This document shows, piece by piece, positions 1 to 11,123 of a stretch of DNA of 64,000 nucleotides. The position numbers were made by a program, and so were the translations under genes. Source of the stretch: Hybos culiciformis (lineage: Eukaryota > Arthropoda > Insecta > Diptera > Hybotidae); NCBI GenBank assembly GCA_964007475.1, contig OZ023273.1, forward strand, positions 108,994,485 to 109,058,484, given 5' to 3'. Numbering within the stretch: position 1 is the first letter of the stretch; the number at the start of each line of letters is the position of its first letter. The notes under the pieces were generated by a model, which saw nothing but the letters and a program-made list of their open reading frames with translations, did not search any database and was not told the DNA's origin.

Positions 1-2642
1 TGAGGGATAATATATTATAATGACATTTTTGTAATTCATTTCCTGAATAATAAAAGTTAAGAAAAATTTTATGGTATCTACAATCGCACACCTAAATAAA
101 TTTTTGGCATTGCAAATGTTACTTAAAATTTACACAATGTAAAAATTAGTTTTTCTTAAAGAACATACATAATAATATCAGACATACTGTACGTATAGTA
201 TAGCTAGGTATCAATTTTTTTAACTATGAAAACTACTTAAATATGTATATAGTGTAAAATAAGTTTAAGTATATTCATTGAACATAAAATTAGAACTAAC
301 AACATTGTAATTCTGTACAATTATGTTTTTCGATGAAAATAGACCAATTTGATTGTAGTTAATTTCAGTAAGATTGTGTACAATTAAACTTCCAAACCCA
401 AAAATATCATGGTTTTATATTTTGGTTATTTTTTTTATGTTTTAAAATTCTATATAAAACTTTTTAGCTTTTAGCCCTAAAAGAATTTCAGTTTTTTTGC
501 GAAAAAAAAAAATAATAATAATAAAAATAAACGTTCTTAAAAGAAATTAATTGCATTTTATTCAATTTGTTTTGATTGCATGGATTTGAAATAATAATGT
601 AGATAATAAATACATTCCACCACTCAAATAAAGCTTATTTTTTTTTATCCTTGCTCTCATATTTTTCAATAAGACATGCCATTATATGTTTGACCCCTTT
701 GGTTTCATTTGAAATTGATTGTTGAAACGAAATTCCTCTTTATAATTGTTTACTTTTTTATTTTTAAACTTTTGAAATGTTGAAATGTAAAATGAATTTG
801 CCTTCCAAAATTATTTTTTATGTTTCTTATAGTTTTGTGATTATACTCTACACTTAATGTTTAGAATTCCTCTATTGTTTTACCCTTGATTCAGGGTTAT
901 AATTTTACATTTCTTATATAAGTATATATAACTTTATTATATCGGAAAAACTAAATAATTTATTTATTGTAATGTGGAGATTAAAATTTGTATAATTAAA
1001 AAATTTTGTTAAACTAATATGAATAGAATAATTTAACTATTCATAACTAAATTTAGAATAATGTTTTAATATTCGGCCTATGGTGGATTTTAAAAATAAC
1101 ATAATAATAATATCTAATTCTAATTTAATTGATCATCTACAGCTCACTCACGCAATCCATTTGAACACGTATACTTTCAGCTTTTTTTTGAATATGTCGT
1201 TAATAGAAAAAAGTTATTATTATTATTATTATTATTTGACCTTAAAGTTTTGAATAAACTTTTTGTAAAACTTTCACAACCTATTATTTTCTTAATAAAG
1301 TTTTATTGAACTTAAAGCCATTAAAGTAATTAGTGTTGTGATGATGCATTTTGTCACTGTGTTATTTACTATATACCCTAAAAACATACAAATTCTTAAA
1401 AGCTTTAAATATAAATATTCGTGTCGGTTTTTTTTTTCTTATAAAAATATTCTAAATATATTTTTATTTTCCATAATAAATTCATAATAAATTATTTATT
1501 TTTACAAAGCGAGTTTAGTTATTTAATCAAAAAACTCATTAAGGTTAAGGTTTTAATATAACAAAAAAAATTGAATTTTTTTTTTTACAAACTATACTTA
1601 AGTACACTATATAGATAAATAATTTAAAGAATAAAAATAAATAATTCGAATGAAAAGCCTCATAATTTTTTAAGTGATAAATATATTGATGGTCAATAAT
1701 TAAAAAAAATTGAGCGCAACCTTTTTTCGAGCTTACACTTTAGTTAACTAAAAGAAAAAAGTTAATGTAAAATATGTATATCCAGCCAATTTATGTCATG
1801 AACTTTGAAAGGATTTTTTTTTTATAATTTTTTACAAATTTGTATTTAATCAAATGACAAAACAATATATTTGATGAAATTTCCATTTCAAGTTTATCAA
1901 GATATAATTCAGTTAACTGTGCTTAAAATAATTTCTAAAATTTTTTAGAACCTAAATTTTTATAAAAACAAAAATTTGAGGCAACCATGTTTCCAACTAA
2001 ATAAAGTCATTGGAATGAGTAATTTTTGAGATTAATAACTTTGCTTCAAAAGAAAGTGTTCAAATTCGTTTCGAATTTCTTCAATAATTCCAAAAAGGAT
2101 TAAATAACTGTAAGCATTAAATAACCTTAGCTTTCAGCTGTTCTTATGAGTGGAAAGAAGAAATATAAGTTAAGTCGTTGGTACTTGAAGCCTATGTGAT
2201 TTCATTTAGTACAAAAACTAATTTGGCGCACAAAATTTTATTTTTATTGTTTTCGCACCTCTATCTTTATGTAACCGCAAAATTGAAGATGATATTGACA
2301 TTATAAATAAATGTAGTTTTATGTGAACAAACTGATATTGTTTTTATTTTTAATATGTTTATATTTATATAAAACATTTTTTTTTAATTTTCTGTTTGCT
2401 CAAAACTGAATGTAACAGAGCAGTCATATAATATAAAAAAAAAAAAATTTTTTTCTTCTAATAAATATTTTTACAATAAAAATAATTTTAATTTTTTTTT
2501 TCTGTTTTCTTATGTTATTTTTATTGCAGATTCTTGTCGTCCGTCTTTTGAATGAATGAATATTGAATTTTATATCCAAATGTTATGATAGGAAAAAATT
2601 TAATAAAATTTTTATTAAATTATTTTTATTATTATTTTAATA
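1..2642. other. Upstream non-coding region of the Oatp gene
   Basis: AT-rich sequence without a credible coding region. It holds a TTA microsatellite (1214-1236) and many A or T runs. A good splice acceptor (pyrimidine-rich tract ending TTATTGCAG, AG at 2528-2529) lies 113 bases before the Oatp start codon. This suggests that the start codon sits in a second transcript exon and that an untranslated first exon lies farther upstream, possibly outside the window. No TATA box or start site could be chosen with confidence. Confidence 0.5.
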
Positions 2643-2914
2643 ATGACGGCCACAACGTCTGCTGCAAACACAAATAGTCAACAACAACAACAACAGCATA
2701 ACCAATTTCAAAATATTAGTGGTGTTTCAACATCAACACTACCACCAGCAGCAGCAGCAACAGCAACAACAACAACTATTGGAATTAACAAAGAAAATGT
2801 TATGATGAATAATGCAATCGCTGGTATAGGAATTGTTGGCGTCAATGAAAATTATGGAGCAAATAACAATTGTAATAATCCAATAACAAATAATGGACAT
2901 CGTAAAGGTCACAG
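2643..2914 (+). CDS. Oatp: Oatp coding exon 1 (low-complexity N-terminus)
   Basis: Encodes residues 1-90 and two bases of codon 91. It begins MTATTSAANTN, then a run of six Gln (a CAA/CAG repeat) and Ala/Thr runs, and ends in a basic GHRKGHR stretch. The donor is ACAG|GTGAGC. No signal peptide is seen, as expected for a cytoplasmic N-terminus. Confidence 0.85.
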
Positions 2915-5900
2915 GTGAGCATTTAAAAAGAATTACAAAAAAAAAATAAAATAAAATTTAAATTAATTCATTTTATTAAAGGAAAAGAAACATTTTTGTT
3001 ATTATGTTTTTGGGAAAATATACTTTTTATTTTTCCGTACATGTATAATTGTACTTATAGCTAAATTATATAAAAGAAAATTGTGAAGGTGAAGGTTAAA
3101 AGAATATAATGTGCAACACATTTGGGATCAGTTTTGTTTTTTAGTCTGTTTATATTTAATAAGAGATGATGATAATGGTAAAATTTTTGTGCACATTTTT
3201 TAATTTAAATAATTATATTATCTGACATCATTTAAGTTGAAATATTAAATACATGAATCAGAATATTGAATAATCAGTGTTTTTCTGGCTTTTAGATTTG
3301 TTTGAAAGTTTCTGCAGTATATCATTCGAAAGAGCAGTAATGTTATTTCACAGTAGGAAAAACCTTGACAAATAGTATGGCATTATATCGACATGAAATT
3401 CACCGCACTACATTGTGGTAGAAAATAACCAACACCAGAATTTAATTCCCATCATGAGCTTGTATATTTATATTCATCTTCTTCAATTTCATTGAGCACT
3501 TTCGAGTTATGTCTTTTTCTTAATAATTTCAATTGATTTTTTGATATATTTTTATTTGATTTCAAGTAAAATTATGATACATTTTAATATAATAGGGGCT
3601 CAAGTTCAAGTTTCACATCTTATGAAATGCTTATAATGAAAACATTAACCAAAAATATCTGTTCTCTTATGCAATTATTTTTAATTTTAAATAATTTTAT
3701 TTAATGAATTATATTTTTTTCGAGAAAATACTACATACAAATATACAACATTATAATATGCACAGCGTTTTACTTCCAGCTTGATTTTTATGAAATTGTT
3801 TTTAAAAAGTGTTTCATCCCATTGGGTCAATTAATAAAATTAATTAAAAAATATCAAGGGATTTTATTTGTTGCGAAGACATGATATTATAATAATTTAG
3901 TTGCTCTGAATCTCTGATATTCTGACATAGAATTCATAAAATAACCGAATAAGCAATATCCGAGGTATCTTTTGATGACAATTGATATTATATAACTTTA
4001 TCAAATTAAAATTTTATAATTGGAACAAAGATTGAAAATGTTTATCTTCTTGTCTACTTGATATTTTCTAGGAAAAAAAAACTTTTTTTTTTAAATTTTT
4101 CCAATACTATGGTTGGTTACTCTGGCTGAGAGGAAGTTGTCATCCTTAAACTATGTCGAAATTAAATAAATAAATTGAGATTTAAATTCAATTTACATTA
4201 ATTATTTTACAATTTACATGTACCATTTAAAAGTATACATTATATTTACATAATTTGTAATTGAAGACATTTTACGCTTCGATTATTTTTTTTTTTTTTT
4301 CAAATAAATATAATTTCTTTTTTTTTTACATATAAAATTGAACAATTAAAAAGAATGGAAATGAAAACAAAAAATTTTATTCCCACTTTATAAGAGAAAA
4401 AAAAAAGTTTATAATGAAACCTACGCAAAAACTTTAAGCATAAATTGTTTTTCATAAAATTATATTTATGCAACGTTCAACATATTAAGTTATATTTTGA
4501 AGGAAAATTTAATAACCAAAAAATAAAGTCACTTTAAGCACTTGATGTATTACAATTTTCCAAAACATTTATTTTTCTTTAAGTTTTGTTAGTCGGTTTT
4601 TAGTTAGGATTGAAAGCCCCCAAATTGTTAAGTTTTAAAGATAGTAACTTCAGAAGAAGCCTAATATAATTTTTATTTAAAAACAGAATTCTTGAATATT
4701 CATATTGTTGTCCATAAATTGTAGGGCTTCTTATATTTATAAACTATGTTATAAACTATATTTATAAACTACTATTTATAAACTTTAAACTATGTCGTTG
4801 CGATTAAAACACATAGTTCAGTATATATGTACTATGTGGTAGCTCTAAAACTAGTATGCAAATTAGGCTTCATAATATGATAATCAAGGAATTTAAAAAA
4901 AATGTTTTGCTCGACACGATAGTGTAGATAGGTAAGCTTTACCATAATATTAATTAACATATTTTTTGGTTATATTTTTATAACTATTTTATATGAATAC
5001 TTACGAATGAATGTATTTATGTACTTAATATACATAATTTATGTTCAGTTATTGTACTGTATAATTAGTATTAAAACAAAAAAAAAAAACAAATTTTTTG
5101 GTTATGTCTTATGCGGACATTTATTATAAACATTAACAATATTACTATATATTCTAGAATATTTAACCTTGGTTTTAAGTAATTAGAAAATTTCAATAAT
5201 AAATAATTATTCCCAATTGAAAATAAAAAAAATCAATATTTAAATAAAATATAAATGAATTCGATTTATAATATGGCCCTTCTATATAGTAGATATACTT
5301 TAAATTTAACCATTTACGAAAAATAAATAATAAAAAAATAAATAAATAAATATCACCTACCCTTTTATGTAGTTTTTGTACCTAATAATAATGCAGCAAC
5401 TTTTAGAATACATACCTATGCTTATTGAAAAAATAAAAAATTAGGTATAAAACTAAATTACAAAAATTCCTTATATTTACAATAAGCTTTATTATTTATT
5501 TTTTTTTTATTTATTATTTTCATTTTTGGACAATATTTTTATTTTTTGCTTCCATGTATTTTTATTTGAATGTTTGTATAAGAAATTTTCATTTGGGTTT
5601 TATTCAAAATCTTATTTCGTTTTACCACACCAAATACTTTTTGCTCTAACTAAATGATAAGCAAAATCTATTTCACTGCTTTCCATGCCAATTTTAAACT
5701 AGATTAGAAGAAGTGGCAGAAGAAATTGTTGAATTTTACCATCTTACGGTTGTCCCAAGTTGTGCTGATTTTTAATCAAAAACAAAATTAACTTATTAGT
5801 TTTTTGGATCAAGTTATTTATTGGGTTTATTTTGAATCTTTAATTCAATTCAATTTTTTAAGGTAGTAAATTGCATAATATAATATTCTCAAAAAATATT

Positions 5901-8900
5901 CGATATTACAAAAAAAAAAGAAAAAGGTATTTTTTTACTCAAGTTAAATTATTCAAAAAAAAAAATTGTAAATTGAAAATACCTACCTTATACTCGAAAT
6001 AATTTCATTTCAAACAGTCAAATAACTTCCACCTTCACTTTAAGTCATATTTTTTTGTGATGTTTAAATATTATCCTTAAAAAAAGGACAAGAGTGAAAA
6101 TAACGTACATATTATATTATATTACATTATTTTTAAATATGTAAAAAAGTTAGTTAAATGTTTTAATTAAAAATAATTTTTTTTCTTAAATTACATAATA
6201 AGCAGTAGTTATTTATAAGTTGAAATATTAAATTTATGAATCGATGAAATTAAGAAAAAAAGGCTTATTTGGATGGTAAAAAGAAAACTGATTCAAAGCA
6301 AGAAATATGCTAATTTAATATAAATTTCATTCCTTAAGGCATTATAAAATACTGAATTGGTAAATAATAAATGTTATTAAAATTCTAAATTAAAAAAAAG
6401 AAAACAATCGAACAATAATATTTCATGGTCAAGCCAGAATCTTATTTTTTATTTAAATAATAATTTATATTTATTTTTTTCAATTCATTGTAATTAATTT
6501 TTTCAATTTCTGTTTTCATTTGCAGGCGACAAGAATCAATGTACCAAATGACGGGTCTGTATTCTGAAACAAATTCTGGTGATGAAAGTAGCATAGATGT
6601 CCCAGAAACAGATTATCAGCCGTCAACATCGCAACACCAACAACCATATCCTGCCACAATAAATACCACAACAACACATACAAATTTATCAGGTATATAC
6701 CTACTTATAAAAAATCAATTTTAGTATTTTTTAATGTTTTATTTTTGCTTCATTGAATTATCGTAATAATGATAGTGAATTGTCTTGGAATTTATATATA
6801 ACGTTTATATTTTGTCGACTATTATAGCGAAACATAATACTGGAAAAACAGATAGCTGGCTCAGCTATAATTCCTGTACAATCCATGCTATGTGTATAGG
6901 TCAAATCTAACTTGTGGATGACGTTAGCAAAATTTGCTGTTTGTCATAGCAATGAAGAATAGCTAATACTTTTACTTTTTAATATATCTGTTCATATGAT
7001 AATAGCAATATTTGTCATAAAAATTTCAGAAACTCATATTGTATAAAAGAATATTGTTTGTAATTTATTTTTTCGGTAGAAAAAAGAATAAAATGCACGG
7101 TTTTCGAATAGCAACTTTTTCTACAATCTATATTTGCTATACTTTTTTTGTAAAAGTTATCATATATTTAATAATAAATGCAAGATTTTTAACACATATA
7201 ACAAAAGAATAAACGCAGTTTTAGTTATAAAATGTCTGCTGATTTCCAACGAATTTTTTTTTTTTTCATTGTTTCAATTTTTGAAATTTTAAATTACGAT
7301 TTTTTTTTTTAGGTGATATTGTTATAAAATGTCACAGCCGCCAACCGTCAAGTTCCTTAATCGATCAGCAGCGTCAACACCAACAGCAACACGATGATGA
7401 TACTGATTTGAATCGCGATTGCGGAATATTAAATTGTCGTCCGTTTGTTATACAACGTTTTGCTAGAATAAAAATTTTTGTTTTGCTTTTATCAATTCTA
7501 GTCACTTTACAGCAGGCTTTAAGTTCTGGCTATATTAATTCAGTTATAACAACTATAGAAAAACGTTTTGAAATACCATCTAGTTATTCAGGTTTAATAG
7601 CATCTAGTTATGAGATTGGGAATGTGATAACTGTGATATTTGTCAGCTATTTAGGAAGTCGACGTCATATACCTGTTTGGATTGGAATTGGGGCAGTAAT
7701 AATGGGGATAGGCTCGCTGGTATTTATGGTGCCACATTTTACTGGTGAACCAAATCCAGGAATAACAATAGAAAATCAAACAAGTGATAATATTTGTCGA
7801 GGAGTTCCTATTCGTGATCAAGATATGGGATTAGGAAGGTTATCAAACGGTTTATCAAATTCACCATTAGCACCACATAATAATTTACGTGAAAATAATT
7901 GCATTGAAGGAAAGTCTTCGACATTTGGACCAGTTCTCCTGTTCGTTATTGCTCAATTATTATTAGGCTGTGGTGGTAGTCCTTTGTTTACATTGGGTAC
8001 CACGTATGTTGATGATCATGTCAAGTCTGAAAGCTCATCAATGTATATTGGATGTATGTATAGCATGGCTGCATTTGGACCAGTGTTGGGATTTTTATTG
8101 GGAGCTTACTTATTGTCATTTCACATGGACTCACTATCCGGCACTTTCATATCGATCGGTAAGCCTATATATAAATTTGTTCATTCAAGTCTTCTAAAAT
8201 GAAAATTTTCTGTATAATAATATTATCAAACATTTTTTTTTAGATCCAGGTGATCGACGTTGGGTAGGAATGTGGTGGGGTGGTTTCCTTATAGGTGGCT
8301 TATTACTTATTATTGTTGCAATACCGTTTTTCTCATTCCCAAAAGTTTTGACACATGAAAAGAAAAAAATTCGGAAACTTGAAGTAAAGCCTCTACAAAT
8401 GCCTCCAAATAATTCTAATAGTCTTCAACGTCAACCCCAAGAAAAACAAATAAATGCAATGAAAGAGCATATTGAAGATGACAAAAAGAAAAGCTCTGAT
8501 TATGGAAAGGATGTAAAAGGTAGTTTTTTTATTCAATATAGTATTTATTTATGAAAAATTAATTTCAACAAAACACTTCATTCTAGATATTCCACGCTCC
8601 ATGTTTCGTTTAGTCACCAATCCGGTTTATATAGTTACATGTCTGGGAGCCTGTATGGAATTAATGATTGTTTCTGGATTTATTGTTTTCCTGCCAAAAT
8701 ATTTGGAGACACAATTCAGTTTAGGAAAATCTCAAGCCAGTATTTTTACAGGCTCAATTGCTATACCTGGAGCATGTATCGGAATATTTATTGGTGGTTG
8801 CTTTTTAAAACGATTTCAATTAAAGCCAAAAGGAGCAGTACAATTCGTTCTTGTTTCCAACATAATATGTTTATCATGCTATGCACTATTATTTTTCTTA

Positions 8901-11123
8901 GGATGCGATAATGTCAAAATGGCTGGTACAACAATTCCATATTATAACACCTCAACAATGGATCCCTTTAAAGTTAATTTAACAGCGGCATGTAATTTTG
9001 GCTGCGAATGCCATATGTTCGATGTTGAACCAGTATGCGGTAATAATGGGCTCACTTACTTCAGTCCGTGTCATGCTGGTTGTACCGCATTTTCATCAAG
9101 TTCAAATTATACAAACTGTGCCTGCGTTCATTCAAATACTCAAAACCAGCGACCAACAACTTTAGCTTCGTTTTCTGGCCCTGGTGGTAGCCAAGCAGAA
9201 GCATTACATGATGTTAAACCGCAAAGCGAAACATTTGTTGAAGTTACAGTAGTTCCTGTTGCCACTGCCGGTCCATGTGCAACTCCTTGTCGTACAATAT
9301 ATCCATTTTTAATATTACTATTTTTTATGACATTTATTGTGGCTGGAACACAAATGCCACTCTTAATGATTGTACTAAGATCAGTATCAGAAGAAGAACG
9401 TTCATTTGCTTTGGGAATGCAGTTTGTCATATTCAGATTATTTGGGTATATCCCTGCACCAATTGTATTTGGGAATTTGATTGATTCAACATGTTTGTTG
9501 TGGAAGTCAACGTGTGGCGAAAACGGTGGGGGACGATGCCTTCTTTATGACATTGAGGCGTTCCGATTTAAGTAAGTACATTTGTATATAAAAAAAAATT
9601 TTTTTTTACTAGTTTGTCTTAAGTAATAATATGTAAAATTTACATAACACTTTCTGTGACTTTATACATCTTACTTTGAGAGAAGTTAAACTTTTTTTTT
9701 TTAAATATTTATTTTATTTTAGATATGTTGGGCTTTGCACTGGAATAAAATTAGTTGCCTTGGCGATATTTCTTATAGACTGGTGGCTTGTGCAAAGACG
9801 GAAGCAATTAGACAAGCTGAAACCAATAACTGCAAATGATATCGTTGGTTCCATTATAAGTTTGGATAAACGTAAGCTTTTAATAGAAAAAGTCCTTTTA
9901 AGACAAAATTTCATATTTTATTTGTTTTTAGTCTTTGAGGAAAAGAATCTAGACAATAATCCAACATTGCCGTATTCAACCACCAACGATGCAAATAATA
10001 TTGATGATGGTCTAGAAATCAACAAAAATATTATGATACCATCCTCAAAACATTCCCGAAATGATTCTAAAACAATTCAATTAGAATATAGGTAACTAAT
10101 AATAGGAATAAAGAATGCCAGCAATTCCATGTTTTTTTATTTATCATTCTTTTTAGATACGACAAATGTGACAATAATCCATCTTCAATTTTGCAACCTC
10201 AACAACCACAAACAAAATCTAAAAAGCATTTTCGAAGTGCATCTTGTGATGTAAAAATGATTCGATTTGGTTCAAAAGAAAATTCTGATTATAATCCAGA
10301 TTTCCAAAGCAATAAAATTAATAAATTATCAACAACCAATAATAATAGTAATAATAATAATAACAACAATAATAATATCAATAAAACTCATTCCCGTAAT
10401 AACTCTTCTGATTTTAATTCATCGGATTTCCGTCAAAAGGCAATAACAACTTGTAATAATAACCAGCAACATCATTCCAGGTCAAATTCACGCGATGATC
10501 ATAATATTCGTTATATATTAAATCATTTAAAAGATGATGATGATGAACAACAAGCATCGCAGCCATCTGTTAAGCAATCTGCACTAAACAGAAAACATCA
10601 TTCACGAAATCATTCGTATGATCAAATTTATACGCCAAATAATATTAGATTTGATTATGATTTAATAAGACCATTAGCTCTCAAAAAGACAGTAAATTTG
10701 GTTAAAAATGTTGAAAATAAAATAAAAAATTCTAATGTTGATGCTGATCCATCATTAAAATTAAGCAATCATTCTCGTAATAATTCACGTGATATTAGTC
10801 CAAAAGATTTAAATATAAATAATATTAATAATAAGCAACAAATTTTAGAGATTCCTCCAACAACTTCAAGTATTTTAAGGCATCGTCGAACAAATTCCAA
10901 GGATTTGAAAATTTTAATTCCACCAATATTAGATACAACAACATCATCAGCAATTACTAATAATGGTGTGACAGCTTTAAAACTTACACATAATTCATCA
11001 CAGAATAAATTAGAATTATGTGGTCAATCGAATGGTGTACAGAATGAATCAACTCAATTATTAGGCTTAGAAGACGATGATCAATTAATTAAAATTAATG
11101 AAAATGATACAACCTGCGTTTAG
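2643..11123 (+). CDS. Oatp: Organic anion transporting polypeptide (Oatp/SLCO family), 8 coding exons, 1273 aa
   Basis: Join 2643..2914, 6526..6692, 7313..8158, 8244..8519, 8587..9571, 9723..9871, 9932..10091, 10157..11123. All introns are GT..AG and the frame stays open for 1273 codons. The family is a plasma-membrane exchanger of amphipathic organic anions; in insects one member imports ecdysone. Visible features: about 12 membrane segments (roughly residues 201-221, 239-261, 266-289, 351-375, 390-416, 438-463, 535-560, 571-594, 604-627, 759-783, 794-815, 854-870). The family signature D-x-R-W-V-G-x-W-W-x-G-F-L is at 432-444, with Met in place of the usual Ala. A Kazal-like loop lies at 656-700. 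N-glycosylation sequons lie in the outer loops. The cytoplasmic N-terminus (about 200 aa) is Gln/Thr/Asn-rich and the tail (about 400 aa) is Asn/Ser-rich, so the protein is far longer than the usual 650-850 aa. The length suggests an Oatp30B-type member, but I cannot confirm that. The start is the first ATG of exon 1; other starts farther in would leave the in-frame upstream exons unexplained. Confidence 0.93.
2915..6525 (+). other. Oatp: Oatp intron 1 (3.6 kb)
   Basis: Bounded by GTGAGC and TTTGCAG. It is AT-rich with no coding potential seen. A short tandem array of a TTTATAAACTAT-like unit lies at about 4734-4792, and AAAT-type simple repeats lie at about 5325-5352. Confidence 0.85.
6526..6692 (+). 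CDS. Oatp: Oatp coding exon 2
   Basis: Encodes residues 91-147 with split codons at both ends. It is hydrophilic and Ser/Thr/Gln-rich (begins RRQESMYQMTG). The middle is acidic (SGDESSIDVPETD). The acceptor is TTTGCAG| and the donor TCAG|GTATAT. It extends the cytoplasmic N-terminus. The frame continues past the donor to a stop at 6724, so failure to splice would end the protein early. Confidence 0.85.
6693..7312 (+). other. Oatp: Oatp intron 2 (620 bases)
   Basis: Bounded by GTATAT and a T-rich AG acceptor. AT-rich; nothing else recognised. Confidence 0.8.
7313..8158 (+). CDS. Oatp: Oatp coding exon 3 (membrane segments 1-5)
   Basis: Encodes residues 147-429. It begins with a Gln/His/Asp-rich cytoplasmic stretch and then the transporter core. 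Membrane segment 1 includes VLLLSILVTLQQALSSGYI, followed by the SSYEIGN motif typical of the start of segment 2. The loop after segment 3 has an N-Q-T sequon and two Cys. Segment 4 carries the GCGGSPLFTLG motif conserved in Oatps. The acceptor follows a ten-T tract (7311-7312). The donor is ATCG|GTAAGC. Confidence 0.93.
8244..8519 (+). CDS. Oatp: Oatp coding exon 4 (family signature, segment 6, central loop)
   Basis: Encodes residues 429-521. It opens with the Oatp superfamily signature DPGDRRWVGMWWGGFLIGG, followed by the rest of segment 6 and a long, charged, Lys/Glu/Gln-rich cytoplasmic loop. The preceding intron is only 85 bases and the following one 67 bases. Confidence 0.94.
8587..9571 (+). 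CDS. Oatp: Oatp coding exon 5 (segments 7-11 and Kazal-like loop)
   Basis: Encodes residues 521-849. Membrane segments 7-9 are followed by the large extracellular loop 5. By my count this loop holds 11 Cys: 627, 656, 660, 662, 671, 682, 686, 698, 700, 751 and 755. The Kazal-like core is at 656-700, with PVCGNNGLTY and SPCHAGC. After it comes a Thr/Pro/Ser-rich stretch and then segments 10 and 11. Sequons N-T-S, N-L-T and N-Y-T lie in the loop. The donor is the consensus GTAAGT. Confidence 0.94.
9723..9871 (+). CDS. Oatp: Oatp coding exon 6 (segment 12)
   Basis: Encodes residues 849-899: the last membrane segment (GIKLVALAIFLIDWW), then a basic VQRRKQLDKLK stretch at the start of the cytoplasmic tail. 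The following intron is only 60 bases (9872-9931) and is itself open in the same frame, so its removal depends on the GTAAGC donor and TTTTTAG acceptor. Confidence 0.85.
9932..10091 (+). CDS. Oatp: Oatp coding exon 7 (proximal tail)
   Basis: Encodes residues 899-952 of the cytoplasmic tail. It is hydrophilic and Asn/Asp-rich. It carries the first copy of a tail repeat, KHSRNDSK, with His939. The donor is TATAG|GTAACT. The acceptor of the next intron is TTCTTTTTAG. Confidence 0.8.
10157..11123 (+). CDS. Oatp: Oatp terminal coding exon 8 (long Asn/Ser-rich tail)
   Basis: Encodes residues 952-1273, stop TAG at 11121-11123. Asn-rich (AAT repeats, an N run near 10335-10375) with an acidic DDDDEQQ patch and an acidic end (LLGLEDDDQLIKINENDTTCV). 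Six further copies of H-x-R-x-x-S-x-D lie at His976, 1030, 1058, 1100, 1157 and 1194. The last residues, T-T-C-V, could act as a PDZ-type ligand, which is a guess from the terminal hydrophobic residue. Confidence 0.9.

Noticed and set aside
7408..8202. Reading the transporter as starting within exon 3
   Set aside because: The frame runs upstream to a good acceptor at 7311-7312 and joins exons 1 and 2 in phase; no ATG lies at that position.
9140..9430. 96-codon frame on the - strand
   Set aside because: It is the antisense shadow of the Oatp Kazal-loop exon.
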